In this document: positions 35,323 to 50,203 of the stretch, one piece after another | How positions within the stretch are numbered: the first letter of the stretch is position 1 | How the letters are laid out: each line of letters starts with the position of its first letter | Assembly (NCBI GenBank): GCA_928212115.1 | Contig: CAKMRJ010003334.1 | Span: forward strand, 39,081,568-39,145,567 | Length of the DNA: 64,000 nt | Direction of reading: 5' to 3' | DNA from: Lactuca virosa | Lineage: Eukaryota > Streptophyta > Magnoliopsida > Asterales > Asteraceae | Notes under the pieces: model-generated | The model's input: the letters and a program-made list of their open reading frames with translations, nothing else | The model's database searches: none | What the model was told of the DNA's origin: nothing | Position numbers and translations under genes: made by a program

Positions 35323-36202
35323 GCATGACAGGAGAATAATAGTAATTCGATAGAGGATGTCAGGATACTATAGTATCTCAACACTTGTTAATGATTTCTT
35401 TTCTATATGTAGACTATATAAAGTCGCTTTTAAGATTAATTTAGTCGATTTTGAAAAATTGTAACACGTTTCGATGTTATTTTATATATTTTAAATGTTG
35501 TATTATATTATATATAAGTTGATCAAGTTATAACTAAACGAAGAACTTAAAATTTGCTTTTATTCTATATAAAAATATACACTGTCAAACATGATTGTAC
35601 GAGTAAAACACGTTGTTATTGGAATTAGCAGCCTACGTGAGAATAAACAGTGCAAGAACTTTGGCATGACATTTGATGTTGATACGTTCATTGAACCAAT
35701 GCATTTTATGCTACATGACTCATTCTTACTTTTTTCCTTTTCAAGTTAAAGACCAATTTATCCTATTATTAATATAACTGTAGTATAATGCAAAGGATTA
35801 CCAAATTTTTTATGTTTTGGGAAATTACTTCTTTGTTTGGAATAGATCATTCTAGACATTTCGGACTAACTTTATACCACATTAAAAATATTTTTTCTGA
35901 CCAAAAAATCATATTTCGGACTGAATTTTGGATTTTTTGGATTTTGGATAGAGAATAAAAAAATTCAAATTTTCAAAAACAAGTCTAAAATATGATCAAC
36001 AATTTTGGAATCTCATAAAAATGTTTTGTTTTTACTAATATATAAAAAAATTTAAAAAAACATAGCAAATAAGAAATATAAATGATGTAGTATTGTAGTG
36101 ACTTTAAAATATAACATTTGATTGGATAAATTGTGATATTAGATATTTGGAAATGGTTTTTTCAAACATTATCAAATGATTTAAAAAAAACATTGTATAT
36201 TC

Positions 36203-36960
36203 TTAGCCATTTGGGAATGACATAACATGAAATTCAAAATAATCATTTCTTGTTCTAAATGTCGTTTTCTCCACATTTTCATTTTTCACCTTCAATTGAT
36301 GGTACTTGAATCTCAAGTCCATCTTTGAGAAGAAATATCCTCTTTGAAGTTGGTTAAAGTGAATGCCAATTCGATGAATTATAATCATCTCGTTTAGTTC
36401 CTAGTAATCTATATATATTCTTATCGTGTCATCCTTCTTCTTAGCAAATAAGATTGGAGCTCCCAAAGACGAAGTATTCAGTCACACAAATCCCCTCTCC
36501 AACAATTATAGTAGTTGTATCATCAATTCTTTCATTTCGTTTGGTGCCAAATGTTAACGTGGTTTTTGCAATTGGTGTTGTCCCTGACATTAAATTGATT
36601 CTAAACTTAACTTATCGTTCTACAGAAAAGCCTAATAATTTGTCTGGAAAAACTTCGGGAAATCCGGTCACCATAATGATATCACCAAAAACTTTTTTTT
36701 TGAGGAATCCATAATGTATGCTAAATAAGAATGACATACCTTAACGATACGTTTTCTTGCCTTAAGGACATTGATAATACGCGACACAAATCTTCCTTTA
36801 TCCTGTATATGATAAGAAGTTCGCCATTGAGAAATTTACTCGCACCATCTTCTTCCCACGCATAATTGTTGATTCATAAGCGCCTACCCAATCCATTCCC
36901 AAAATAACATCAAACCCACCAAGTTGTATAGAAATTATATTAGCATTAAACTTTACTTCA
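36203..36960 (-). pseudogene. old gypsy protease-RT fragment
   Basis: From right to left the - strand shows FDVILGMDWVGAYESTI (end of protease, near 36850-36920), degenerate linker sequence with stops, a WGAPILF-like trace near 36440-36470, and then FSKMDLRFKYHQLKV and TTFRTRNDYFEFHVMSF (36203-36340). Many stops and frame changes make it older than the other gypsy copies. No LTRs are recognisable beside it. Confidence 0.75.
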
Positions 36961-38170
36961 CTAAACACGATTGTGGCAATATGTTACCCTTTACTAGAAC
37001 TAATTTCCTTGTATTAACAATTTCAACAATAATTCTCACTTGGCTTCTAAATATGTACTTAATTAGGTGAATATCCGTGTACGTTGAAAATAAAAAGACA
37101 TTAGTTATAAAATAATAACTCTTACACTAAGTTAATATATAAATTTGTAATTATTGTGAACCATATTATGAAATATAAATCTATCAAAATCATATCATTT
37201 AATAACATCTAACCACGATTTGCGTTTAAATAAAACTAAACATGATTTTCGATTTAATATTATAATTTAACGTTATGATTAATTTGGAAATTACTTATCT
37301 ATTGTTTTTTTTTCGATCATAATGGTTAATTGATATATGAATCATTGTTTATAAGTTAATACACTATAGTTTTCTTGAGAAAATTACAAATGTAGCCACA
37401 TCTCTTAATTACTTTTTAAAAAATATAGAACAAATTAGCGTTTTTTCTAAAAATAACCAATGAAATCACAGATGATTAGTCACAATTGTGATTTCATCTT
37501 TTTGGGCTGCGATTTTTCCCCAATTTCAGCCCATGGGCCGGAAGCATATTTAAAAACCGGTTCGAACCATTCAGGACTAGGGATGAGAGTGGTTCAACAA
37601 CGACCAATTTTAGGCTAAGTTCTATACCGGATTGAACCAGACGGTTTCTTCAAAAACAAAGGTGAACTGGTGTATGATAGAACCGGTAAAAAATCGTTTG
37701 AACCTATTTATTAGACTTGAATGGTTGAATTTTACTTAGCTCGTTAAAAAACAATCAATTTCCAAAGAAAATCAAATAACTCGAGTGATCAGGTTATCCA
37801 GAATGTACACAACTCGAAGGCCGAGACATACCACTACCAAATGTAGACCGACAGTTGAACCAATTACACCAAAAACCAGTAATTATACCGATTTAACTAA
37901 AAAACCGGTTTTTAAAACAGTGACCGAAAGTATAAAAACCTCAAATTTTAGAAATGCCTCTCATTTCCAGACTTTCAGATTATCGTGAGAGAAAATCACA
38001 TTCATGTTTTCCGTTTTAGAGGAAATCTCAGGTAGAAGGCCAAAAATCTCACCTGTATGGTTCATTTGTGAAAGTACACGTACTTGATGCATAATTTATG
38101 CATCAACAACTTGTACATGTGTATTTATGTGGTTTATCTATAAATATACAAGTCGTTGATACATGACTTA
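36961..38170. other. no gene seen; AT-rich
   Basis: AT-rich sequence with no supported frame. Around 37540-37720 there are repeated 'accggtt' and 'gaacc' words, but no terminal repeats that I could define. Confidence 0.4.
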
Positions 38171-39245
38171 TGTAACACCCGCAAATTCGGGCTAGGTAAA
38201 TAAGTTATTATACGTCATAATAATGACTTTTAAATAGGATATTATGTACGAAGAATAATCTTAATCAAGTTATAGTATTTGTGATAAGGATTCCACACAT
38301 ATAAAGAACGCTGAAATCCGACTTCGTATGAAGAAGTTATGCTTCTTCGAAATTTCGCGATTAAACCGGCACAACTCTACGTATTGTAAAAAGTAAATTT
38401 TTGATAGATTACTTTTTAGCCTCGGTGACCTAAACGAAAGTCATAGTAGTCATTAAACTGAGAGCGTACATATAGAGAACGAGAATCGAATATCCCGTTA
38501 ATAAGATTTTGTCGATATAAAAACAGTCAAGAACGGATGTCGGACGAGAAAGTTTTGAATTTTTAACAGACCTTAACAGTTAAGCCTATTAAAAATATAA
38601 CTTTAAAAATAAAGTCAAAATCAGCCGACGGAGTCTAACTGAAAGTTATAGATGTCGTCGATAGCTACGCGTGGATATAAAACTCGTCGAAAACGGAGTT
38701 CGTATGAAGAAGTTATGAGTTTTCTAAGATTTTATAAAAATACATGCGCAGTCACGTGCACAGACAAGATGTGCGGCGTACATCGACAACCCACGAGATT
38801 GCGACACGTGACACCGCCCCATCGAGCGACACGTCACCCTGGCCGACCAGATGCGAGGCACGCATGGGACAGGCTGTGCGGCGTGCCCCCCGAATTAACC
38901 TATATAAACTACCGATTACAACTCATTTTTCTCACATCCTTCCGCTGAATCCTCTGAAGATCATTTATATTCCTTACTGCATATACTCCTTAGTTCCCGG
39001 TCACTTTAATGGGGCCCTGCGCTGTCAGATAGCCGAAGAATAGAAGCTCTCGAGATTATGACCGCGTAATTTCTAGGGATGTCAAAGGGGGCAAAGGGGA
39101 CGGGGAGTACATCCCCCGCCCCCGCTGTGACATCCCCATTTTTACGGCCAGAAAAGACCGATTTATTTATGCATATTTAAAAATCTGAGTATCCTTTGTG
39201 AAAAATAGTATTGCGGAATTTGTTCCCAGAAAACATGATAAAGAT

Positions 39246-39826
<581 letters not shown>

Positions 39827-40196
39827 ATAAAGATGTTATCAAAGCATTTCCGAAGAAATGTATTTTTTTATTTTTATTAAACCATTGGGATGTCATCGTC
39901 AATACAAAAACATAAACATAACGACACATTACAAGCCTTACAATAATTAAACTAGTGGCCAAATACTCCTTGAATCTCTCAGCAGAATGTATCTTTCATA
40001 TAGCCACCTGTGATACAATAAACTGAGTGGTCAGGTTGGGAAAGCTGGTGAGTACATAGGGTTTTCAACCCACAATAATATAATTATTATGTTTAATCAT
40101 CAAACAATTAACCCAATTTCCCATCCCCATTATCTTCTTTATTTTTAAGGGTCTTTCCTAAGAATCATCTATTATTCATTTATTCATTGCTAAAGA

Positions 40197-40362
40197 TTGT
40201 CCTAAGGAATAGGCATGAAGTCCATCATTGCCAGGGTTTATCTAACAGGCACTAAGTCCATAGTTGTCGATGTTATTTGTTAGGCACAAAGTCCATAGCT
40301 GCCAATGTTCATTTGTAAGGCACTAAGTCCATAGCTGCCAGGGTTTTTAGAGTACATCTGGT
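40197..40362 (-). repeat. ~48-bp minisatellite of the F-family LTR, inverted copy
   Basis: About four units are centred on AGGCACTAAGTCCATAG with short 'gctgccagggtt' spacers. It corresponds in inverse orientation to the array at 43609-43795. Confidence 0.75.
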
Positions 40363-41127
40363 GAACACGTCGTTCACAAACACCTACAGGTTGCCAGCCT
40401 GCTAGCGTTCCGCTGGACTGTCTAGAATAGTCTGTGGTTGTCATCTATATTCTGCTAGATGACTGGATCATCTTTAAAGTCAAGGCTTTTCATCATCTTT
40501 CACCTCTCATCATCTATATCATCTTTCATCTCTCATCATTCATCTATCCATCTTTACCCAATATATTTATAGGTATAAAAATACATATACAATTTAAATC
40601 ACGTAAAACATGTATAAATCGTTCATTTAGCATATATATCAGGAACACAGATAATAAGCACATATAGCATGTATTAATATTAAATACTTCATATCTATGT
40701 GTAAGATGAAAGTGACTATGCACTCACTTGTTAAAGTGATGACTCGAAATTCGGGCAGCGCTTCGCTTCTAGCAATTGTCTTTTCCTTTGACGTAACCTA
40801 GTTTCATTATCGCTAAGTTTTAGTCTAATATTTATTGCGACTAATTATTAGTCTAGATTTATCATTAACTCAAAGTCTACTTCAAGATCTATCAAGTAAG
40901 GAACAACTACGTAGGATCATATCGGAGGTGGGGTCCGTTTGGTATACGAAGTATACTGTTTGGAAATCCCACTTTAAACACCTCACTAAATCACAACCTA
41001 GACATCATCCCCGTAAGTAGATCAATAAGTATAACGACTTAGAATCACTGATAATTCTTGTTTATAGGTTCATAATAGCGATAATGAAATTAAACATAAG
41101 TTATACTTAAAGTACGGTAAGCATAAC

Positions 41128-41735
41128 TGTAACACCCGAGTCCTGGTATGCTTTTAATTCGAGTGTTTTTGTACTTTTTTCTGGGACTCGACGAGTTGGA
41201 GGCCCAACTCGTCGAGTAGGGACGAGATCCGCGGGTAGTTTAAGTGACCTACTCGACGAGTCGGGAGACTGACTCGGCGAGTAGGTTTTGTTTGGGTGAA
41301 ACCCTAAATTTGAGGGTTTGCACCCTATTTAAACGTCTTATTGCAGCCTTCATCATCCCTTATGCTCCCAGAACACCTCATATCGAAACCCTAGCCGTTT
41401 TTGTGTGATCTAAGGCCATTTTGGTGCATTTGGTGATTTGTGAAGCTTGAGAAGAAGAGAGAAGCTTGAGAGTTCAAGTTGGGGCTTGGATATCCAGAGT
41501 TTTGTTCCATTTTCATCTCAATCAAGGTAAAATGCCCCTGTCTTGGTCTTCTTTATGGCTATTCATCCTTAGGGCTTAGATTTTGGGTGCATTTAGGGCT
41601 TTCCAAGCCATTTTCGGATTTGTGGAGTGTTTCATGGAGCCTTGACTTCAGATCTAAGTCATTGGAGGGGTCTCATGGCATAAAGGTGCCCACTTTATGC
41701 CCATGAGAGCCCCATGCATCTTGTAGAACACGTGT
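41128..41735 (+). repeat. 5' LTR fragment inserted in the inverted LTR
   Basis: It starts TGTAACACCCGAGTCC at 41128. It has four ACTCGACGAGT-type words (41187-41286), TATTTAAA (41326-41333) and an 'aaaccctag' tract, and fades out near 41735. Its order matches the - strand fragment at 334-692. The right limit is approximate. Confidence 0.55.
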
Positions 41736-43608
41736 CACTCGCAACTTACTCCAAAAACTAATTATCTTCTAAAATCCGTAACTTTCGCATACGAGCTCCG
41801 TTTTTTACGATCTTTATATCCACGCGTAGGCAGCGACGTGATCTACAACTTTGGTTTAGACTTTGTTGGCTAATTTTGAATTTATTTTAAATTTATATTT
41901 TAACGGGCTTAGATAGTTAAAGTTCGTCAAACGAAGTCAGATTTAGACGTTCTCTATATACACACTCACGCTTTAACGTATACTATGACTTTCTTTTAGA
42001 TTGATAAGGATAAAAAGTATTTCGTCAAATATTTACTTTTTACGATACACGAAGACGTGTCGGTTTAATCGTGAAACTTCAACGGGTCATAACTTCTTCG
42101 TTATAAGTCGAATTTCAGCGTTCTTTATATGTACGGAATCCTTGTTACATATACTATAACTTTGGTTAAGATTATTTATCCTAAATAATCTTCTATCAAA
42201 AATTCATTTTTAACGTTTATTATCTCTAAATTGACTAACCCGAATCTGCGGGCGTTACACCCACCCCCGAAATTCCTTCGTTCCCCCGTCCCCGCCCCAG
42301 CCCCCGAAATGTCCAACATTCCTACCCCTTCCCCCGCCACTGAATCTCCCTTATTACCCCTGCCCCGCCCCCGATTGATTTTGGGCTGCCTTTTTCTTGA
42401 GCTAAAAGAAATTGTTGTTTGAGCTAAAAGAAACTATTTTTTAGGTAACAAATAATTATTTATAGCAGAATTTTACATGGTAAAAATAAAAAAGTTATGG
42501 CAACTTAAAAACATTATACTAACAACTTAAAAACATATTTTTTTGTTGAATTTTGGAAGCTCAAAATCATGTTATTATTTATTATATTTATATAACTAAT
42601 ATGTAAATATATGTATAATTTATTAACGGGGTCCCCATGAGGGTTTCGGGACGGGATTGCCCACCCCCTCCCCTGCCTCCGAAATTAAAACGGAGGTTAA
42701 CCTTGCCTCCGTCCCCATCCCGCCCCCGATTTTTTTTTTAATAAATACCCCCAAACGGGACGGGGCCCCACGAGAATGGGGTCCCAAAGGACTTTTTGAC
42801 ATCCCTAGTAATTTCCCGATTTTCATTAGATTACTTTGTAAGTTAAGCTACGCTTATTTTTATTTAAGTGTAACTTTTATTTATAGTCAGAGTCGTTATT
42901 AGGAACCTATAGTTAAGATTTATTAGTGATTCGAAGTCGTTATATTGATTGATCTACTTACGGGGATGATGTTTAGGCTGGATTTAGTGAGATGTTTATA
43001 GTGATATTTCTAAACAGTATACCGCGTATACAAAACGGACCCTACCTCCGATATGATCCTACCTGGTTGTCTCTTATCAGCTATAGATCAGTAGACATTA
43101 AGATTACTGAGGATCTCGACTATTAATTAGTCATAAGAAATAATAAACTAAAACTTAGTGAAAATTAAACCTAGGTCACATCAAGTGAAAAGCCAAGTGC
43201 TAAAGCAAAGCGTTGCCCAACTTTCCAATCATCCACTTTAACAAGTGAATGCATAGTTACATTCATCTTACACATAGATATGAAGTATCTAATTGATCAA
43301 TATCTATATGTGCTTATGTGCAAAGATGATATGTGTTAGTTAGAATGTTATAAAGATAAGTTATATGATTTATACCATTTATGTATTTTTATAGATATAA
43401 TACATTGAAGGTTAGTAATAGGTGCCATAGTAAAATGAAAGATATATGCAATGATAGAAAGCCACGACGTTAGAAATGGTACTAGTATGCCAATGATGCA
43501 AGAATGGTACCGGTGCACCAATGATATAATCACTTAACAAAGTAAAGGTGACAACCACCAGACTATTCATGATCGTCCCGTGGAGCATTCGCAGTGATGG
43601 ATTTCATC

Positions 43609-43795
43609 CTAAAAATTGGCATCTATGGAATTAGTGCCTACCAGATAAACACTGACAGCTATGGACTTAGTGCCTATTAGATATAGACTGGTAGTTATAG
43701 ACTTAGTGCCTACCAGATAAACACTGACAGTTATGGACTTAATGCCTATTAGTAAAACTAACAGCGATGGACTTCGTGTCTATTCCTTAGGACAA
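43609..43795 (+). repeat. ~48-bp minisatellite of the F-family LTR
   Basis: Four to five imperfect units contain TATGGACTTAGTGCCTA and 'agataaacactgacag'. The array is in the 5' LTR of F, directly before the E1 insertion. Confidence 0.8.
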
Positions 43796-45030
43796 ACCTG
43801 TTGGATTAGGTGTCCAAGCCCATAACTATAATTGGTATGTACTTGACCTGAGAGTAGCATGGTCCATTTGGGTTGCATATCACCACGACAATTTGTTAGG
43901 ATGGACTTTTGAGAAGAGGTTATTTATGATTTATTAATATATTATAAGTTCTAATATATTAATATGAAATCATATGATTTAATTAGTATTGATCAAGAAT
44001 TAATTTGGAATTAATTTAGTACCAAAAGAGACTAATTAAATTAATGGGGACTAATTGTGTAAATTAGTTATATATATGTTTTGGGCTTATGATACATGAT
44101 GGACTAAGTTTATGAAAGAATCCATAAAGAGTTAGTCCATATGGATCATGGATCATGGATAATAAGCCCAATAGTATGAATTAGGGTTTACCCATGACTC
44201 TTGGATTCCTAACATATATATATATAGAGCACCCCATAGCTAAAATCACCACCCTAATGTTTTAAGAGTTCATGTAGACGAATTCTAGTGCAAGAATACT
44301 CTCTCAAAAGTCATCCTTTGTCTAAGGTGTGTTGTGAACCATTTTAGGTGCAACATTTGGGGCACTAAGTTTTTAAAGGCCAAACACAGCAAGTTCTACA
44401 AGCTACATAAAAAGGTAAACTCCTAACTAGTATTTTATGTTGTTTATGTCAATTGTATGCTAGTTGTAGGCTTAATGCTTTGGAAACAATATTGCATGTA
44501 TAATTAGAGAAAACATAGATCCAAAGCATTTAGGGTTGTATGTGCACCATAGGATGTTGTAGTATACAAAACCCAACAGTGATATCAGAGTCATGGGTTG
44601 TTTTCTGTTATATTGATGCAAATGTTTGATTTTCAAAGTTGAAAAAAAAATATGAAGTTTGTCAAATTTTAAGATAATTACTTGATTTTGTGAAAAACTA
44701 ATTATTTGTAAAATTTGAGTCATTTTACTACAAGAGTTGAATTAGGTCAATTTATTAAAATATAGAATGATATGATTCTATTATTTGTTTTAAAAGTTTG
44801 ATCTAAATGTTTTTAAGGAGTTACAAATTTTGGAACTCAAAAGTCTTTTTAAAAGTTATGATCTTAAGAGTTTTGAAACTTCCATAAGTTATGGATGTGA
44901 AAAGTCTCATTCATTAACTCTTTAAGTTATGAATTCCAAGAGTCTTCAAAGGTTACAAAATTTGTTATAAATGGCACACTAATCTGGGACTGACAGTATG
45001 TGGCAAATGGTAGCTTGATGTTAATCATAG

Positions 45031-45397
45031 ATCAATGGAGCGTGTGTGGTTAACCGGCACATTGATTAGGTGATCTGTAACATTAAGTGTACCAAGCTAA
45101 TTTTCATGGTTATTCACACCTTGTTTGTGATCCTCGGCATCCCAGTCACAAACTTAAAGGGCACAATCGAGATTTAAACATGCCATTAAAAAGTTCAATG
45201 AATCTCAAAAGATCTAGGAATTTTAATTCATTTAAAACTTAATAATCAATTTCGTTTTTCATGGTGGAAATTGGTAAATCGACATTTACCTACCTTCAAA
45301 TATTTTTGCAATTGGATTACGGCATCCCTCTTCCGAATTGTAAAATATTGTGTTGGGTCCTAGCCTTAATATATTCATTTTGGGTGTTATATTAAGG
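45031..45397 (+). ncRNA. leader stem-loops of E1 (candidate packaging or dimer region)
   Basis: Between primer site and gag I see, in order: a hairpin ATCAATG/CATTGAT (45031-45066) with GGTTAACC in its loop; GTTTGTGA/TCACAAAC (45123-45153) with loop CGGCATCCC; GGTAAAT/ATTTACC (45273-45290) with loop CGAC; ATTGGA/TCC-G-AAT (45312-45339) with loop CGGCATCCC; and CCTTAATAT/ATATTAAGG (45364-45397), 36 bases before the gag ATG. The same series occurs in E0 and E2 with compensated stem changes. Function is inferred. Confidence 0.6.
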
Positions 45398-45432
45398 ACT
45401 TAAATCAACTAACTTGAATTTCTCCCAAATAG

Positions 45433-46039
45433 ATGTCTAGTTCTGATAACTATGGTCTTTCTGAATCTTATGGAAAAAGTTTTCCTCATGAAGATGATAT
45501 TCCACAAGACAATCAAGGTGAAAGATTAATCTCTTCTTTGTGCTGTAGTGGAACTTCACTTCCTCCACCTCCTCCAATAATTCTCCCTGACCCACAAGTT
45601 CAAAGACTTGAAAAGTTCAAGGTCACTCAAGCCCTATTGGCTAGAAAACACCAAGATGGAAGGTCTGTGTGTGCACATGTCTTGGAGATGAAGTCACACA
45701 TTGACAGGCTGGGAATGTTGGGTGTCGTTATTTCAAGGAAGGTTGTTGTTGAATTGGTTCTTCAATCACTTACTAAGTCATATAGCGGGTTCTTTTAAGG
45801 ACTACTATATGGGAAATCACGACATGACCCTTATTGATCTAACATATTTGCTTGTTGCTGCTGAATCAGCAATGATTTGGCGCACTGGTAAAGCAAATTT
45901 GATTGGAATATCTACTTCCCAAACTTCCATGGACACTGACAATGGAAACATTGGAAGTCCAGAAAAGCTTTCTCTTCCCAATGGAAAGGGATTGGTTGTG
46001 AAGCTGCTGTATCTACCTGAAGGACCACATGGATGGTAA
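45433..46039 (+). pseudogene. Copia gag (UBN2-type) remnant of E1
   Basis: The ATG at 45433 opens a 121-aa frame with VTQALLARKHQDGRSVCAHV and MKSHIDRLGMLGVVIS, the gag core. A frameshift near 45795 moves the homology to another frame (MTLIDLTYLLVAAESAMIW, GNIGSPEKLSLPNGKG), which ends near 46039 without a zinc knuckle. Confidence 0.8.
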
Positions 46040-46699
46040 AGTCAAAGTGTTTGACTCTGCTTTAGGTAAGTCCGCTATCTAACTTTATTAAGTTCCTATT
46101 TGGAGATTCTTAATACATGATGTAATGTAATTACATTTTGATGTTTTGTAGAATCAAATGATGCTTAAAGGAAGAGTATGTTGAGTCTGATCGCGAAGAG
46201 ATGGATTTTGATCGCATGGTTCGATGATCAGATTTGTGAGCTGCTGCTTAAGAGTTATGATAAATTGCTTAGGAATAGATAACAACATAGTTTTTCACTT
46301 GTATTTGCATTGTAAGGATAAGTTTTCCGCACTTTTATAAATAAAGAAAGATTTTTTTTATCTTTATCTTATTTTAAATTTCCTTACAATGGCATTTGTG
46401 AAAAATTGTTGCTTAGATGTTTCCATTGATAGCAATATTGGAAAATGGATTTGATTCTTTCGTTTGTGGTAGTGTCATAATTTACCAAATAACGAAAGAT
46501 TCTCATCACCCAAGTTTCACATGGATAGAAACTTGGAATCATGCAACTTGTATTGTGTGATGAATGAGAACCTTCATCTTTGGGAAATTAAAACTAATTC
46601 CTTTTTCACATGTATATGTGAGTCAAGTGAAGGACTAGGGGATCGGGTACACTTAGTTATGCGCTGGTCAGGTCCACCACAAAGAGCGATAAGACTATT

Positions 46700-46900
46700 C
46701 GTTATGATTTACTAGAGTTTAGTAAATATGGTTATACTTACAAGATTAAGTGTAATTATGAATCATTGAAAAAGTTTCAATGTATGACAGAACAAATAAG
46801 AAGAATCAAATTAGGCAGAAAGATAAAAGTTTCTCCAATCTGAGAAGAAGGGAGAGTACTTGAGTATCGTGTTTTATGATTATCTTAGTGATTATGAAAC
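46700..46900 (+). pseudogene. decayed Copia integrase trace in E1
   Basis: A frame around 46710-46840 reads FSKYGYTYKIKCNYESLKKF and then LGRKIKVS. It is similar to the copia integrase core (the segment before the second catalytic Asp), but the following DRGGEY-type block is altered and stops follow. E2 has the same remnant at 60070-60260. The remaining interior up to 49873 has no identifiable domain. Confidence 0.5.
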
Positions 46901-49900
46901 CATATCACAATTGATCCTCTAAGGACATCTTAGTGCATTGTATGGCTAAGAAGAGGAATCATGAACTGTTGAAATGGTTGAATCAAGAAGATAAATCATA
47001 CTTCGTTCCAAAATCAGGTCTTAGAGTCATACTCCAAGATTGTAACTTGAGTGACATGGTCTTAAGAAAGGTTTATAACACTCATAAAATGTAGAGTAAA
47101 ATGTTTCTTACTCTTGTACATTTGAAATTGGTAAGTTGTGATGTTTTGGATAGAACAAAGACCAACTAAGACCAATTGTGTGAAGTGTTTGTCTTGATAA
47201 GAAACCGCACTAACTCTTGAATATTTGTTTGTCTAGTAATGTATCTTGACAAAGAGAAACTTATATGTCAAGAGGTCAGTGGGAGTCTTAAAGATCTTGA
47301 AAAGGTCCAAGAACGATTCAAGAGTAAACCTATTGTTAATCACTAGCTCATGACTTGAGGTTTATAACCTATCGTGTTGACATATTCTTGTTTCTGTGCC
47401 CATTCCAGTTAAAGTTGACTATGCATGTGAATTCTAAGAGTACTCAATTGTGTGCATAATTACTTGGAAGCAATGGTTATGCCGTTGTGTTACCAGGTGG
47501 AAAGAAATTAAGATTAAACATGTTCAGTCCATATGAGTTTGGATTTGTCACTAATCTTATCTTATGATTATGGTTATGACAAATTCACATGGATATGAAC
47601 ACATACACCATAAAATCTAAGTGTCATAAAGTTTCTCTTCGCTTCATGAAAAGGATTGTAAGAAAACGCTTTCACCAAGTAGATTTTAAGGAGACAGCAA
47701 TTGTGGTATTTGCATTCTCAATTTCGATTATGATTACGACATCCCTCTTCATAATTCGAATTGTGAGAAATGGAAAAGGTCTAAACATTTGAGACATATT
47801 GTTGTAAGTTCTAAAATTGTTTAGACACATATGTGAGCTATCTAAGGAAAGGTGTATGAGTTTGAGAAGCCTAGATAAAGTCTTATCGAAGCATCTCATA
47901 TCCAAATCTGAACTTTGGTAAGGAAGTCAATAAGTATTGATTTCTAGAAGTCCAACTGATTTCTGGGTACATGTCAAAGCTAGTGGGAGCATAAGTGTTA
48001 TGCTAGTAAGATATTAATTATTATGCTAGTGGGAGCATAATTATTATGTTAAGTGTTGCAAGTTAGCAATGTTAATTATAGAAAACAAAAGTTTCAAATC
48101 GCAAAGTTGCAGGGTTTGAAAAGTTGTTTTGCTATAATTAAGGGAGAGGAATTTATACTTCATTTCAATTCTAAAAGCTTAGATTGAGATTTTAATCAAG
48201 TTTAGTCAAAAATATATATGAATGTTATGTTGAAAAGATTCGACATAAGGAAATTCTATATATGGAAATATTATAGCAAGAGACTGGTAAAGTATCACGT
48301 CTTTATGTGAGACATTATGGATCGTATCACATGTGCTTTGGGTATAGGGTCGATTGAATATGCTATAATATTTATGTGTTCTGATTTTTCCAAATGCCTA
48401 GAGCATTAAGATGGAAAATGGACCAGAACTGGATATGACTAAAATGGTTAAGCAATTGTCGAGTACAATCTGAGGTTTACCAAATATTGGTTGTTTGTGG
48501 GCAATTGGAAGTATTGTAATGGATGGACCATATTGACATTATTATGAATAGACAAGATTCTATTGATAATGAGCTGTCATATGGCAAATATGGAAATGTT
48601 TCATAATGGGAATATGGAAACCATAAGTGGAAGTTATTCTTTAAATCTGTGTAAGATTAGAAAACTTAATGCATGAAGGATGTTTAAAGGAATGTACTTT
48701 GAATGTGAGACTTCGTTTCCATGGAATTGCTCTCCATTGGAATACTTTGTAATTTCCGTTGCCAAGTCTCTGTGAATTTTTGTGTATAGTCATAACAAGA
48801 GGATCATTGCATATAAGTTTAGAATCTAACATATTACAATAAATGGCAAGAATTTGGTATTCTTACATTTACGATAAGGATTTGGAATTGTGAAATGAGT
48901 TTCATTGAAGATGTGTTCAATTGATCTATTTCACAAAGAAAGGACCATAGGCAAACATAGTGTGCATGCTTGGAGCATGGGATAACTATTGTTTTAATTC
49001 AAGTATTAATTTGATTAATCGAAACATTATACAATGAATAATGTGTAATCAGTATGGTGATTAAATAAAAGGTGTTTTATTTATATTCATAAGTTATGAG
49101 ACCATATTGGATTCGATTATTCTTGTGTTTCACTTTGCATGTTTTGACTTCCCGAATAACTAGGTTATTCAAACCATCCACAGTCGATCATACTTTGGAA
49201 GTAGGTATTGAAGCTAGACTATTATGAATCTGACTGTAGATTGTCTAGGTGTTTTAGACATAACATAATTTTGCCGCAGTGTTCATGACTACTCCTGGAA
49301 TAAGATTCGAGTATTGGATTAAACCCACGCTCATTTGTATCACTTCATGGATTTTATCACGAGTGATCATGAGATGATAATATCTTATATTCTTGAAACC
49401 AAGACATGTGAGTTGTAATTTACAAGTCGGTTGCACATTGGCATATGTAAACGCACCAGTAACTTGGTGTTATAAAACATATCGTTGTGTGTGATTTGAT
49501 GAGTAAGTACAAGCAAACATTTGAGTCGAAGTTTTATCCATTCCTTTTACCCTTAGAGGGATAAAAGCGATATTTGTGGACCCCTCGATGATTTAGTGAT
49601 GACAAACCTAAGCGTTTGGCCAAGCCTGGACTGATTTGATTTGTTCAATTAGTTAGTCGTCATAAATCGGAAATTAGGAAACAACAAATGGACAGAGAGA
49701 ATGATTATAATCCATGTCTCAGTTCATATGATATCTATAATGGAGGAATATATGATCCCTTATCTAATGGACACGTCATTGACTAGGTCAGAGTTCGACA
49801 TCGGCTTTTAAGAGCTACGATTGTTAGTCAGGTTGTGGAGTCATACTTGCAATAATAGTTATTAGACTTATCCAAGTGGGAGACTGTTGGATTAGGTGTC

Positions 49901-50154
49901 TAAGCCCATAACTATAATTGGTATGTACTTGACCTGAGAGTAGCATGGTCCATTTGGGTTGCATATCACCACGACAATTTGTTAGGATGGACTTTTGAGA
50001 AGAGGTTATTTATGATTTATTAATACATTATAAGTTCTAATATATTAATATGAAATCATATGATTTAATTAGTATTGATCAAGAATTAATTTGAAATTAA
50101 TTTAGTGATCAAAAGAGACTAGTTAAATTAATGGAGACTAATTATGTAAATTAG

Positions 50155-50203
<49 letters not shown>

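Noticed and set aside
38652..38948. 98-codon frame with many Arg/His
   Set aside because: It lies across the U3 word cluster and TATA box of the F LTR, and the composition reflects the GC-rich words.
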